Assembly: GCA_011800155.1 (NCBI GenBank)
Contig: CM022370.1
Location: 2,170,001 to 2,234,000 of the forward strand
Length of the DNA: 64,000 nucleotides
From: Flammulina velutipes
Lineage: Eukaryota; Basidiomycota; Agaricomycetes; Agaricales; Physalacriaceae
Direction of reading: 5' to 3'
The notes under the pieces are model-generated. The model had not been told where the DNA came from. It searched no databases and worked only from the letters and a program-made list of their open reading frames with translations. Position 1 is the first letter of the stretch; the number at the start of each line of letters is the position of its first letter. Of this stretch, positions 10,776 through 21,934 are shown piece after piece. Position numbers and translations under genes: made by a program.

Positions 10776-13681
10776 ATGTCCCGTTTCTTCAGAGCTGCAG
10801 GCGACTCGGATTCCGACTCTGAATCCTCCGACGATGAGCTCATGTCCAGCGGCGACGAGGCGCCAGCACAGAAAGCAGCAACAGCCACAAAACCAGTCAT
10901 GTCCCGTTTTCTGCGAACTGGATCAGGCTCGAGTGACTCGGACGATTCAGACGATTCAGACAGCGACAGTGACAGCGACGACGATGAAGCACCACGAAAA
11001 TCTGGCAAGAAAGCTGCTCACAGCGACTCGGAGGACGAAGCATCAGAGGAGGAAGGCCGTGCTGGCGTGCGTATCATGAGTGCCCAGGAAAGGCGTCTGG
11101 CAGAGATGGAGGGAACTGGAAAAGCAATGGAGAATGCGCTCAAGATCAACGACTGGGTCGCAATTTCGAACGGTGCGTACCATCTGAATTGTATTAAATC
11201 CATCTAAATGCTTTGTTAGAATTCGATAAACTTGCACGAATGATCCAACGCCAGCACAATGTGTCCGAACCGATCCCTCCATTCTACATAAAGACTCTCA
11301 TCAGCCTCGAATCATCCCTCAACAATGCAATCTCAAAGGAGAAAGAGGCAAAAAAGAAAATGAACGCCACCAATGCAAAGGCATTGACAGCGATGAAGCA
11401 AAAAGTCAAGAAGGCTTCGAAAGAGTACGAAACAGATCTGGCAAAATACCAGGCGGTACGTTCCCCAGCTCCCTTGTTGAATTCTCATCTTGAATTACAT
11501 TTCAGGATCCAGAGGCATTCGAACGCGAGTATACCGCATCTGTCACCCGAGAAGCACCCGTCGCGGCCGCTTCCAGGCCATCTGCTGCCCAGCGCGATGG
11601 TGACGCGACCGACGATTTTACCACCGTTGGAAAGGGTGGCAAAACTATGCTGTTCACTTCTGAGAGCATTTACAAAAACCTCCAGGCTATACAAGAAGCT
11701 CGTGGAAAGAAGGTCGGTCAAACTACCAGTTGAAAGCTCATCCTCTGACACCAGTATAGAACACTGACCGCGTAGAACAAATCCGTACCCTCGAGGGCCT
11801 GCTAGGTGTTGCTGTCACTTCATACCAGCGCATCCGTGTCCTCCTTGCTCTCATCTCGTCTCGCTTTGACTACAACTCCTCGGTCGCGACCCACATGCCC
11901 CTCGAACTCTGGCTGAGCGCCCAGCGCGAGGTCGACCAATTGGTCTCAATCGTCGCCGCAGATTCTGCCTATTCAGTGCAGGAAGTGACTGAAGATTACG
12001 ATGAAATGCTCGAGCGCAAGCCGAGTGATCAAAAGGATGGCGTCGTTCGCATCCGAGGGAGCATCATTAGTTTCGTGGACCGCTTGGATGACGAGTTCAC
12101 CAAGAGTCTGCAGAACATTGACCCTCATGGCCCCGAATACGTCGATCGCCTCAAGGATGAGAAAGTCCTGTACTGCACAATATGTCGCGCCGAGGCTTTC
12201 TATGAAAAGTTACACCTTGCAGAGCCCTTGGGACGCGTTGTCATGCGACGTCTCGAACACATCTATTCCAAGGTTGGCAGACTATCTCTCATCTCATGTT
12301 GTAGCTTTAACCATCTTTGTAGCCTGATCCCGTTGTCCAAGCCCTTGAATCTGCCGTAGAAACCCTAGAACCTAAACCGTCTTTGACTCTCGGCAAACAA
12401 GTCACTACCTCCAAACTGATACACGAGCTGTGTGTTCACTTATATGCTGGTGGCAACTCACTCCTACGCACACGGGCAATGCTCAGCCACATCTATCACT
12501 TTGCTCTCCATAACGAGTTCCACACCGCCCGCGACATGCTCCTCATGTCACATTTACAGGAATCTATACACTCTGCCGACGTCGCCACCCAAATCCTCTA
12601 CAACCGGACGATAGTCCAATTGGGTCTTTGCGCATTCCGTTGTGGTCTCATCAAAGAGTCACAGTCCATTTTGCAGGACATATTCACCACTCAGCGTGTT
12701 AAGGAGTTGCTCGCGCAGGGTGTCCACCAGCAGAGGTTCCAGGTCCTCACTCCCGAGCAGGAAAAGGCGGAGAAGCAACGCCAACTACCTTTCCATATGC
12801 ACATCAATACGGAGCTTTTGGAGGCGGCTTTCCTCGTTTCGAGTATGCTGGTCGAAATACCGTTACTCGCGAGTATAGACTCGGAGGAGCAAAAGCGAAA
12901 GGCCATATCCAAGCCCTTCCGCCGTCTTCTCGACTTTGCAGACCGCCAAGTATTCACCGGCCCACCAGAAAGCACGAGAGACCACATTATGCAGGCAAGT
13001 AAGGCGCTGCAGGACGGCGAGTGGGAGCAGTGCAGGGACCTGGTCCAGAGCATCAAGATCTGGAGCTTAATGCCTGAATCGCAAACGGTTAAAGATATGC
13101 TTGCAAAGTAAGTTGTTATCTCCTTCTAGTCACCGATCGTGAACTAACCTTTCTTCATAGACGGATACAAGAACAAGGTCTCCGCACGTTCTTGTTCACG
13201 TATTCGGTGCATTATGCGACATTATCGCTTTCTTTGCTCGCACGGACGTTCTCTTTGCCAATCAGGACCGTGACCTCCATCGTATCGAAGATGATCTGGA
13301 CGGAGGAGCTGTCTGCGTCTCTTGACCAATCCGGGGGTGTAGTTGTCTTCCACCGTGTTGAGGTCTCGCGCGCGCAACAGCTTGCGTTGGTCATTGCGGA
13401 CAAGATTGGGTCGATGGTGGAGCAGAATGAGAAGACGCTTGATATTAAAATGGGCGGGTCTGGGAATTGGGGGGATCGTGGAGATGGCGCTAAGGGGGAG
13501 AAGCGCGGTGAGCAGACGCAGGAGCGTCGTAATAGGCAGGGTGAGCGAAGAGGTGGTGCGCGAGGTAAGTTATATATTATCTTCTTGTTGTTTGTATTAC
13601 TGACCGATTCATCCAGGATCCATGCGTGGGCGGGGTGGGCGCTTTGCTCAAGGGCTTGGAAACCAGATGCAGACTTCGTAG
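10776..13681 (+). CDS. NIP1: translation initiation factor eIF3 subunit c
   Basis: ATG 10776 (MSFRFF-like start, read [17 protein letters not shown]) leads into two acidic Ser/Asp tracts, then the eIF3c N-terminal domain ([28 protein letters not shown]), a long helical body and a PCI domain towards the C-terminus ([37 protein letters not shown]), ending in an RG-rich tail ([15 protein letters not shown]). eIF3c is the scaffold of eIF3 and binds eIF1 and eIF5 on the 40S subunit. At least six introns are predicted, the last one short and inside the RG tail. Length near 860 residues fits the family. The acidic N-terminus is typical and is a likely CK2 target, which is an inference. Confidence 0.93.
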
Positions 13682-13890
13682 GGGCCTCTTTCTGCTTGCA
13701 TACGCAAATCATCATGTATGCCTGGATTTTGACATGTGAACATATTTTTCCTGCTTTTTCGATTCCTTTTGTGCATGTTCGAGTTGTCTGTTCCTTTCGT
13801 GCTGAGATTTGTTCCTCCTACTAACTGGTTTTACACCGCACAAGCAATTCCTCAAAACATTACAGTAATTAACACAACAACAAAAAGACA

Positions 13891-15428
13891 TCAAGCAGGG
13901 CCATCCCGCTCACTAATACTGTCGCTGTACATAGTTGGCATTCGAGGGCGAGCTTCGACTTCCACACAAGACAACTCAACATCCGTGTCGGAATTCCCAC
14001 CTAACGATGGCGCCCTTCCACGAGCAGGCACTGGTTGGAATTTACCGAACAAGCCCGTGTTGGGACGGGTCCAAATGAGCAGGACGACGTTGATGAACCC
14101 GCTGAGGCGGTAAACAGCTTCCACGAACATGGTCAGCGCCGCCCTGTTGTCTCCCAGCCCGTTTGCGTTGTTGAAGGTGATCCAGCGGATCACGCTCAGC
14201 GGGAGGATTGAAAGTGAGTAGACGAGCGGATAGCTATTTGTTTTTGTTCAGATTGGAAGAGAAGGAACGAGGAAGAGACGCACGCTAGCATGGTCCAGGC
14301 CCTCGGGCGAAAAGAGAGATCGTCAGGATTATCGCGGCGCGTGCGAAAGAACGTCATCCTCCACAACGAATCGTCGTCAAACTTGATGTTCCCGCGGGTC
14401 CATAGCGTGAGGATGGCGTAGAGCAGTAGGGAAGTGACAAGTGCAATCCAAAACCATACGTATTCTCCCGCAATCTTGAATCGCAAATTAAACGCGGGGT
14501 TTCCGATCCAGCACCAATACTAGAGCGGGAGGGAATGAGCTTGGGTCCGGACATGCTTAGAAAGGAAAGGTGTTACAGGTGTCGGCTCCATGTAGTATTT
14601 CCCACCTTGGTGGAGGGCGAATCCGAGGCCAATGATCAGAACAACGAAACACCACGCCACGATGATTGACAATACAGCGAAGAACATCATCCCGGCTCGC
14701 CTGGTTTTTCCCTGCTTGGTTCCACGGCGTAGGATGAGGAACGTGAAGATGGCCATTGTCTATTTATACCTTCAGTTAAGCCAACGGAGATGTAGGAGTT
14801 GAAGTGAATCGCTCACAAGAGTCGTGATAGCCACGCCAGTCTCACCGAGCTGCTGTATCGTACCTGTTCCATTCTTAACTCGGCTTATCTTAACTATCAG
14901 CTCGAAAAAGTACCTTGTGCGGTGCAGAAGGACCCGACTGTTAATTTGCCTGTGTTGATCCATTTGATGTTTATCACGCCTCCCAGAGCCTGAAGGAAAT
15001 CGGCAATGAAGAGCGATAACTATTATTCAGAACCGTGAGTACTTTGAGAGAGTACAAGTACACGCGCTTCCACTCACCATGATGACTTCCATGGGCTCGC
15101 GGAAGAACTTCTTGTCGTAGGTATGATCTTTGGCGTAACGGACGATATTCATCTACGAGATAAATTCGAGCTCTCCAGAGCAATGGAAAACGCACCAGGA
15201 TGATAGCAAAGACGTATAGAACAGCGAACAATGACAGGAAAGCACTTTCTGCTACGATCTATAAGAGGACGTGAGTCCCACTCCAACGCGAAATTTACTA
15301 GCAAGCAATCTGACCGTCAATCCAAAGCTCTCCCCTTGCGTCAGACAATGCAGTTGGTTGCCTTGACTGGCGTATTCCGCTGGGTCGCAGGCCACCTCGT
15401 CGACGTACTCGTTGTACGGCTTAGGCAT
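13891..15428 (-). CDS. seven-transmembrane receptor, fungal Git3/cAMP-receptor type
   Basis: Around eight exons encode seven hydrophobic segments, for example SAFLSLFAVLYVFAIIL, LFIADFLQALGGVIN, TMAIFTFLIL, AVLSIIVAWCFVVLIIG, FWIALVTSLLLYAILTLW and VYRLSGFINVVLLIWTRPN. A YWCWIGNPAFNLR loop precedes helix five, as in fungal class C/D-like carbon-sensing and cAMP-type receptors. Cysteines before helix one and in the TVGSFCTAQGT loop could form the conserved disulfide. The tail is short with Ser and acidic residues (GGNSDTDVELS). It probably senses an extracellular ligand and signals through a G protein; the ligand is unknown. The start is uncertain: ATG 15428 is used, but an upstream exon could exist. 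Confidence 0.75.
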
Positions 15429-15921
15429 GGCAGTAGTCGGTTCGAAGACAGAGACGGAAGACAAGATTGACACGCCGCCAACAGCTTTGATAAAGATAGC
15501 GCGGACTGGGGGAGTTAGACAGCTCCATCATTGCCACAGCATTCATCGTGGGAAGGGTGCCCTGGTCTAAGTCAGTGGCGTGCACACTGCACAGCACTGC
15601 CAGAACAGCAGTTTACATCTCAGGCGAGTTATACGGGGTGCATTGATGGTCACTGATGAAGATGAGAAAGCGTGAGATATCTTCAAACCACGTGGATCTG
15701 GCAGCGGCGGAAATAGAAAGTACATGCAGAGTATGATAATGCAAACAAGAAGCGTCAAAGGTAAATTCAAGCTTCGGTAGTCGATCTAACCAATTAGCCA
15801 TATTAATCCCTCACTTCAGTCTCATGTGGCGCAAGCGGCAACACCCATGTATCCTTGAAATAGTATCCTAATATCCAGAATCTGGTATCCATAAGTAGTA
15901 ATCCACATAATTAAATTGATA

Positions 15922-18102
15922 TCAAGAAGAGGTCGCCATCTGCGTCTGACTGAACACCTTCAGCCAACCATCCCCCATGTCCTTCTTCAAAGCTTCAATC
16001 CTCTGCCGATATGCCTCCGCGCTGTCCCTAACCTCCTCCGGGCGCTCCTCTGGATCTGACTGTGTGGGTGGTGGCTCATACACCGAGGCAGAGACACGCG
16101 CACGCCGTGCAGCAGACCGGCCGCTAAGTGTCTGTGATCTATGGCTCGAAGTCGTCGCCGGCAACTCCTCCACTTCAGGAAAGCCTGAGCTGACATATTC
16201 CGTCTGGCGGCGAGTATGCTTCGAATGTCTGGCTCTGGGAGGCACGCCTGTAGCAGCTGCAGAAGTAGACGCGGTCTTCTCGCTTTCTAGAATGTCCTCG
16301 AACCGACCCCATTGCTTCAACGGACTCGCCTCGCGAGTAGCGTTGACGTCGGCGCGCTTGACCTTGGGGGTTGAACGACCCTTCCTGGAATCATCTGAAC
16401 GTATCCGCCGGTGACCAGTGCTCTTGGTGCTCCCATCGCTCTGATCCCCATCGAGGTCAACTATCCGTTTGACCTTCTTCCTTCGCGCTTTGCCCACTAC
16501 ACCGATAGCACCGACAGGAACGAGATTGGGTGACGTAGTATTGGAAGAAGGTGGTGTGGGTTGAGCTAGACGGGGGTAATGCTCGTGCGCGTGACCAACT
16601 GCAACAGTAGGGGGAGAGTGTGCAACAGAGACTGGGCGAGTCGAGGACATCTGTTGAGGGGGCGCGACCGTTAGTCCACGCTTCTCGTAGTAGCTAGGTT
16701 GAGTCCCATCCAAAGCTATGGTCTTGCCCTCCTTCCAAAAGAAATCAAAACAAGGTATCCGATAGCCTTCGTCCTCGGTGAACGGATTCCCCTCAATTAA
16801 CACTTCAGCAATATTGGGAAGAGCCGCTAGGCGGCCGATTTCTGCCACGTCGTCGATGATGTTTCCTCGAAGATCGACGCGTTCCAACGCGCCCAACCTC
16901 TCCAGTCCGCATATAGAGTCCAGGCGATTATGGGCGAGGTTGAGATAGAGAACCTGGCCCAAGTTGAGGTAGATGCCAAGGACGGAGTCTATCATGTTGT
17001 CGGAAAGATTGAGAGAGACGAGATTATAGAGTGAGCCGAGGCCAGAGGGGACGGAAACAAGGAGGTTGGATGATAAGTCGAGGTGTGTGAGGGGCGTGAA
17101 ATAGGGAATTAAGTCGGCGGGAAAGAAGGCTAGAGCATTATCGGCTAGGGAAAGGTGCTTGAGAAATGCCCATTTGAGGGAAGACAGGGTATTGGGAGGA
17201 GGAGGAGAGCCACTTCCACCTTCGATAGGTGATTCCTGAGAGGATGCTTCTCCATCTGCATCCTCGGTGACGGATTCCGGAAGCTGAGTTGCGTAGAATG
17301 AAATCTGCCGTTCCGGACCTCTTGGAATTCTTCTATGGCGCTTTCGACTAGTGCTACCCTCTCTCCTAGCTTGGTCGTCGATTACGGCGCCGATAAAGAT
17401 GTCGGATATATCCTCTAAGCCGCTCTTCCTAATCTTCAAACTCCGTAAGCTTTCTGCTAAACGATCCCAGCCAAGAAGGGTGCGAGGGTCAATATCTATA
17501 CACTCCAAGCTTTGTATGTTCTTGAAAGCGTCGAGGGGAAGAGCATTCTCGTTTGGTGGCTGATTGGAGAGTTCTGCTACCATATGACGGCCTGGTGCCG
17601 TAATGGAAAGCGCAGGAAGCTTGGTGAAGCTACTATAAAGGTATTTGAGCTCCATGTCGAGGGGTGGCAGCTGTGATTTGCCCCACCATCCTCCTCCGAG
17701 GGAGAAGGTGGAGACGGCGGATAGAGAGGAGCGAAAGGACGCGAGAGAGAGCGTTTCAGCCTTGTCGGCATCCGGAAACAGATTAATGTAGCTCATTGGT
17801 CGCGAAGGAGCGTCTACGCGGACATCGAGAGTTCCGACTGGCAGAGCGAGTTCCTCCATGCGCATAAGGATGTAGAAGAGATGGTGTGTGTCAATGGACA
17901 GTATGATGGGCTTTACAGCGGGCAGCGTCGCGGCTGTCGCTGGTGGTCCAAACCATCCTAGTGGGTTCAAGTACGAAGCTGTTTCCACAGTGGGCTTTGC
18001 ACGACGACGGGGAAGGCCTCCCTCGGCCAGACTCTTCTCGTTTGTGCGTATAAACGTTGCAATACGGCGCAGATAATCGTCTCCTGGTTCATGGTCTGGC
18101 AT
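15922..18102 (-). CDS. leucine-rich repeat protein, STK11IP/Nischarin-like layout
   Basis: One long exon of about 726 codons, which is unusual in this intron-rich window. ATG 18102 (MPDHEPGDDYLRRIATFIRT) is preferred because the frame upstream has no other ATG. A conserved N-terminal block (IDTHHLFYILMRMEELALP) precedes five to six LRRs around residues 325-450 (LKHLSLADNALAFFP, LTHLDLSSNLLVSVP, LVSLNLSDNMIDSV, VLYLNLAHNRLDSI, LERVDLRGNIIDDV). The rest is Ser/Pro-rich with basic patches and a short C-terminal helix (RQRIEALKKDMGDGWLKVF). The order resembles fungal relatives of STK11IP, a scaffold for kinases or vesicle traffic. That assignment is tentative; the LRRs are certain. Confidence 0.75.
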   Translation of the reverse strand: MPDHEPGDDYLRRIATFIRTNEKSLAEGGLPRRRAKPTVETASYLNPLGWFGPPATAATLPAVKPIILSIDTHHLFYILMRMEELALPVGTLDVRVDAPSRPMSYINLFPDADKAETLSLASFRSSLSAVSTFSLGGGWWGKSQLPPLDMELKYLYSSFTKLPALSITAPGRHMVAELSNQPPNENALPLDAFKNIQSLECIDIDPRTLLGWDRLAESLRSLKIRKSGLEDISDIFIGAVIDDQARREGSTSRKRHRRIPRGPERQISFYATQLPESVTEDADGEASSQESPIEGGSGSPPPPNTLSSLKWAFLKHLSLADNALAFFPADLIPYFTPLTHLDLSSNLLVSVPSGLGSLYNLVSLNLSDNMIDSVLGIYLNLGQVLYLNLAHNRLDSICGLERLGALERVDLRGNIIDDVAEIGRLAALPNIAEVLIEGNPFTEDEGYRIPCFDFFWKEGKTIALDGTQPSYYEKRGLTVAPPQQMSSTRPVSVAHSPPTVAVGHAHEHYPRLAQPTPPSSNTTSPNLVPVGAIGVVGKARRKKVKRIVDLDGDQSDGSTKSTGHRRIRSDDSRKGRSTPKVKRADVNATREASPLKQWGRFEDILESEKTASTSAAATGVPPRARHSKHTRRQTEYVSSGFPEVEELPATTSSHRSQTLSGRSAARRARVSASVYEPPPTQSDPEERPEEVRDSAEAYRQRIEALKKDMGDGWLKVFSQTQMATSS

Positions 18103-18306
18103 GGCTGCCTTGGAGGACGTCAAGGCTGCAGCAGCTGTCGTTTGCTGCAGGCTCACCTGTTGTGTGGCGTCGTTATGAAGAGAGGTGCGACAACGGTCTG
18201 GTTGATGGCATGAGCCTAAAGAGGATTGAAGCGTGACATCACGTCACTGGCGCTCAAGACGCGTAATCGTGTCTTTCCTCCTGCCACCATCATCCTCTAA
18301 ATCGCG

Positions 18307-19721
18307 ATGAAGGTTACCGTAAAGACTACTCAGCAGAAGGTTTTCCAGGCAAGTCTCTTCCCATCGTCCTACTCGTCGTCGCTGACCGAAATCGCATAGA
18401 TCGACGTAGAGGAAGAGGAAACAATAGGCGTCCTCAAGAACAAGATCCAGGAATCCCAAGGACATCCCATTACCAGCCAGAAAATTATATACTCTGGTGC
18501 GTTCTCTGCCTTTGCTCTTTACAGCTTTCTCATTCTACGCAGGTAAAATTTTGGCCGATGACAAGACTGTAGGCTCTTGCGGTATCAAGGAGAAGGACTT
18601 CTTGGTGCTTATGGTTTCCAAGGTCAGTATTTTGGACTATCTGCTAGAACTACCCGGCTTCAACTGTGTAACAGCCGAAGCCTACACCTACACCCATGCC
18701 CGCCACAACATCTGCAGCACCCGCACCGCCTCAGGCTGCTGCTCCCGCACCGGTTCCAACACCTGCAGAGGCACCATCAGCTCCCGCTACTGCCTCCACA
18801 GCAACTTCACAGCCCGTCTTTGGTGATTCAAGTTCCTTCCTAACTGGCGACGCTCTGCAATCCACGATTAACAACATGACGGAAATGGGCTTTGAGCGAG
18901 AGCAAGTGCTGCGTGCTCTGCGCGCGAGCTACAACAACCCAGACCGCGCTGTAGAATATCTCATGAGTGTACGTGCTTATTTTGGATCCCCCAAGGCGTC
19001 ACTCACGATCATCTAGGGCATTCCCTCCCATCTAGAGGCTGAGGCGTCTGGTCAGGCAGCTAATCCGGCCCCACCGGCAACTGGTGCTGGTGCCACCCAA
19101 CCGCCCGCTGCTGCTGCTGCCGTACCTGCTGCTGCACCTGGCCAACCACAGAATCTGTTCCAGGTATGAACAATGTATTGATATTATCGCTCGATGTTCA
19201 ACTTTACTAGCTTGCGCAACAACAACAGCAGGCAACAAATACTGGTGCTGCCGGTGGAGCTCCTGGTGCTCGCGGATTGGGGGGACTGCCTGGATTGGGC
19301 GGAGTAGGCTCACTCAACGAGTTGCAAAACGCTCCCCAAGTTCAACAGCTCCGGGAGTTGATAAGCCAAAACCCAGCTCTTCTACAACCGCTCATTCAGC
19401 AACTTGCTGCTAGCAACCCGCAGATCGCGCAGCTCATCCAAGAAAACCCCGAGGCCTTGTTACAACTTCTTGGTGCTGGTGGAGATGGAGATGAGGATGG
19501 TGCTCTACCTCCTGGTAGTCAAGTCGTCCAAGTTACCCCGGAGGAACGTGCTGCGATAGAAAGAGTAAGTCTGCTCCTGAACGTTTTGGGCTCCTCTAAC
19601 ATTGCACTAGCTGGAGGCATTGGGATTCCCTCGTCAGGTTGTATTAGAAGCATACTTTGCCTGCGATAAAAACGAGGAGCTAGCGGCCAATTACTTGTTT
19701 GAGAACGGGTTTGAAGATTGA
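18307..19721 (+). CDS. RAD23: RAD23-type UV excision repair / proteasome shuttle protein
   Basis: Seven exons from ATG 18307 ([14 protein letters not shown]) to TGA 19719-19721. Order: ubiquitin-like domain ([29 protein letters not shown]), Pro/Ala-rich linker, UBA1 ([20 protein letters not shown]), a Gln/Gly-rich linker, the XPC-binding domain ([20 protein letters not shown]), and UBA2 ([20 protein letters not shown]). RAD23 stabilises the XPC/Rad4 damage sensor and carries ubiquitinated proteins to the proteasome. All four domains are intact and in the normal order. The first intron (18349-18399) starts with the perfect GC-donor sequence CAG|GCAAGT; no GT donor keeps the frame. Confidence 0.96.
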
Positions 19722-19855
19722 TTGTTAACGCTGTGTAATTATACGTGTACGATATCGATATTGAATATTGTGTATGTTCCTTTGTTCGTTGAGATAAAGG
19801 AGTACTAGTAGTTATCAATAAATAAAGGACTATATCAGCTTCCGTCTTGACCACC

Positions 19856-21762
19856 ATGACCACAAATCCGTCGCATGTTCTTATGGCTAGGAACTCGAGA
19901 GGACCAAATAACCCATCTGCAAATCTAAGTTCGCCAACAGAGACGCACGCTGCGGCTGCAGGCGTGTTTCGTTCATCTGGCTCGCCACCCTGGCTTTTCG
20001 AAGAATGCGAGACAGACGACGTGGTATCTGACCTCGAAGTCGACAGCGACGACGAGGTCATCGATCTCGACGAATCCTTCACCAAGAACTGTGCGCTCCC
20101 GGGGACCGTAAAGATCGTCGTCGAGAGTACGACATTCTGGTACGCCACTCCGCCACGTGCCCCACGCCTGGCTCTCACCGGATAACACAGGGCGCACAAA
20201 GAAGTGCTCTATTTCGCCTCCCCGTTCTTCGAGGCTGCCCTCAGCGGAAACTGGGCAGAAACTAGCTCGGGCTCAGGCTCGGGGCGACCCCCGTCCATGT
20301 CGTCTGTAATAACCATCTCACGGCCCCCCAGCGTCCCCGGCGACAAGAGCAAACCAGACGTGACGTTCTCTCCGATGGAGACTACGGATGAGTATATTGA
20401 GGTTGAGGCAAAGTCGGAATCGGCGCCACCCAGCGAGGGTGATAATAGTGATCTGGAAACGGACGACAAGGCCAAGGCGCAGGCGAGGGATGACTCGCTT
20501 GCTAAACTCCAGGCGACGCCGAGTCCTACCAAATCTATTTCCGCTAAGAAAGTGGCCATGGTGAAACGACGCGCAAAGAGCGGCCAGCCCGATGCAGTCA
20601 TAGTACTCAAAGAGGAACGAGTAAGCCTCGTCCACCCGCGGAATCTACTACTATCTCATGTTGATCAAAACCCATCCAGGCTTCCTCTTTCCATGACTTT
20701 CTCAAATTCGTATACCCACAGTACGTTCGCATGCATCTTCTGCCTGGGTCTGAATATCATAACTAGCAACTCATTAGTCTGGAATGCACCATCACCTGGA
20801 ACAACGCCGAAAGCCTCATGAACATGTCGCACAAGCTCTGCGTACCAGGTTTGCAGCGCGAGTGTCTGACTTTTCTGCTTACACATGCAGCGGGGAAGCC
20901 TATCAAGGCCATGCGCATAGCGGAGCTCTTTGAAGAGGAGGAACTATACCGCGAGTCAAGTCGTTTCGTCCTAGACAACCCCGGCGGGTGGTCAGAGCAC
21001 GAGCTCAACACTCTCAGTCAGGAAACGTTACTCAAATTAGAGAAGAGGTATGTTGGTGTATGTTTGTATGGACGCTACTGTACTGAACCACTCTTAGGCG
21101 AAACTGGTTCTTGGAGAGGGTTCTTAAGATAGGACTGACACAAGTCGCGAAGGAATACCAATGCGTGGGTCGTGTTCCTTGGTTTGGCTGGAATAAGAGG
21201 TCCTTACTCGAGATGCTAGAGCGCCACATGTCCCGATTCGACCAACTGCGCACGGATACTGGACGAAAAATTCCGACAAGCGTATCAAGCTATCTTTCGG
21301 TTCGGTATGTAGGAGTTTGCTCTATGGGTCGCATATGGAAGTTTTACGATTGGTTAGGTCCTCCCCAACCATCAATGGTATACCGATACCTACGAATGCT
21401 CGAAGGAGTGAGCCCTCCACTTTTATTAACACATCTTAGCTGCCAAACGACTGCGAAAGCTTTCATCGCTACGCGTACGTAGAGGTTCTGCCTTTCAATG
21501 GCCATCATTGACACACCGCTTCTAGTTTTCGACCGTATGTTCTCATTAGGGGTCAGAGGACCCGATACTGTACCCACAAGAGTGGCAGCGGCCGCAGCAG
21601 CAGCAGTCGTCGCCGGCCCACGACGCCATTTCCTATACTGCACCCTCAGGTCAGAAAACCCTCCAAAAGCGCGGCGCTCTCGAGAAATGCTCTCAGCATG
21701 AATACATGCAAGGCGAAAAGTGTGTTCCGGTACTAATACATCCTGGAGCCAGTGTACGTTAG
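19856..21762 (+). CDS. BTB/POZ domain protein with cysteine-containing C-terminal helical region
   Basis: ATG 19856 is used (MTTNPSHVLMARN); the frame extends a little upstream only with non-ATG codons. The BTB fold is split by an insertion: IVVESTTFWAHKEVLYFASPFF EAAL is followed by about 110 Ser/Asp-rich residues, then SFHDFLKFVYPH and the helices LMNMSHKLCVPGLQRECLTFLL. After it come a BACK-like helical part (LFEEEELYRESSRFVLDN) and ECPD-like cysteines (QCSATCPDSTNC), then EKFRQAYQAIFRFG. BTB proteins often act as Cullin-3 adaptors or oligomerisation hubs; no client is evident. Introns are predicted at 20140, about 20620, and several later sites. The final exon and the exact stop are uncertain. 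Confidence 0.68.
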
Positions 21763-21934
21763 AGGGTATGAGAAAAAAAAAGGAATGTGCAGGGTAGATG
21801 TCAATGATAATACTGTACTAGAGAATGATCTGTAAAATATAAATAAGGACAGCGTAAAAAGAAGGATTGGGATCAAAAGACTACGAACAGCCCGCAATAA
21901 AGGAGGAAATAGAAATCCAGCAAGGCGATCCGCT

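Noticed and set aside
15567..15801. minus-strand frames upstream of the receptor gene, faintly F-box/LRR-like (LDRLPKLEFTFD)
   Set aside because: Too short, and no splice-consistent continuation or F-box motif; could be a gene relic, but the evidence is too thin.
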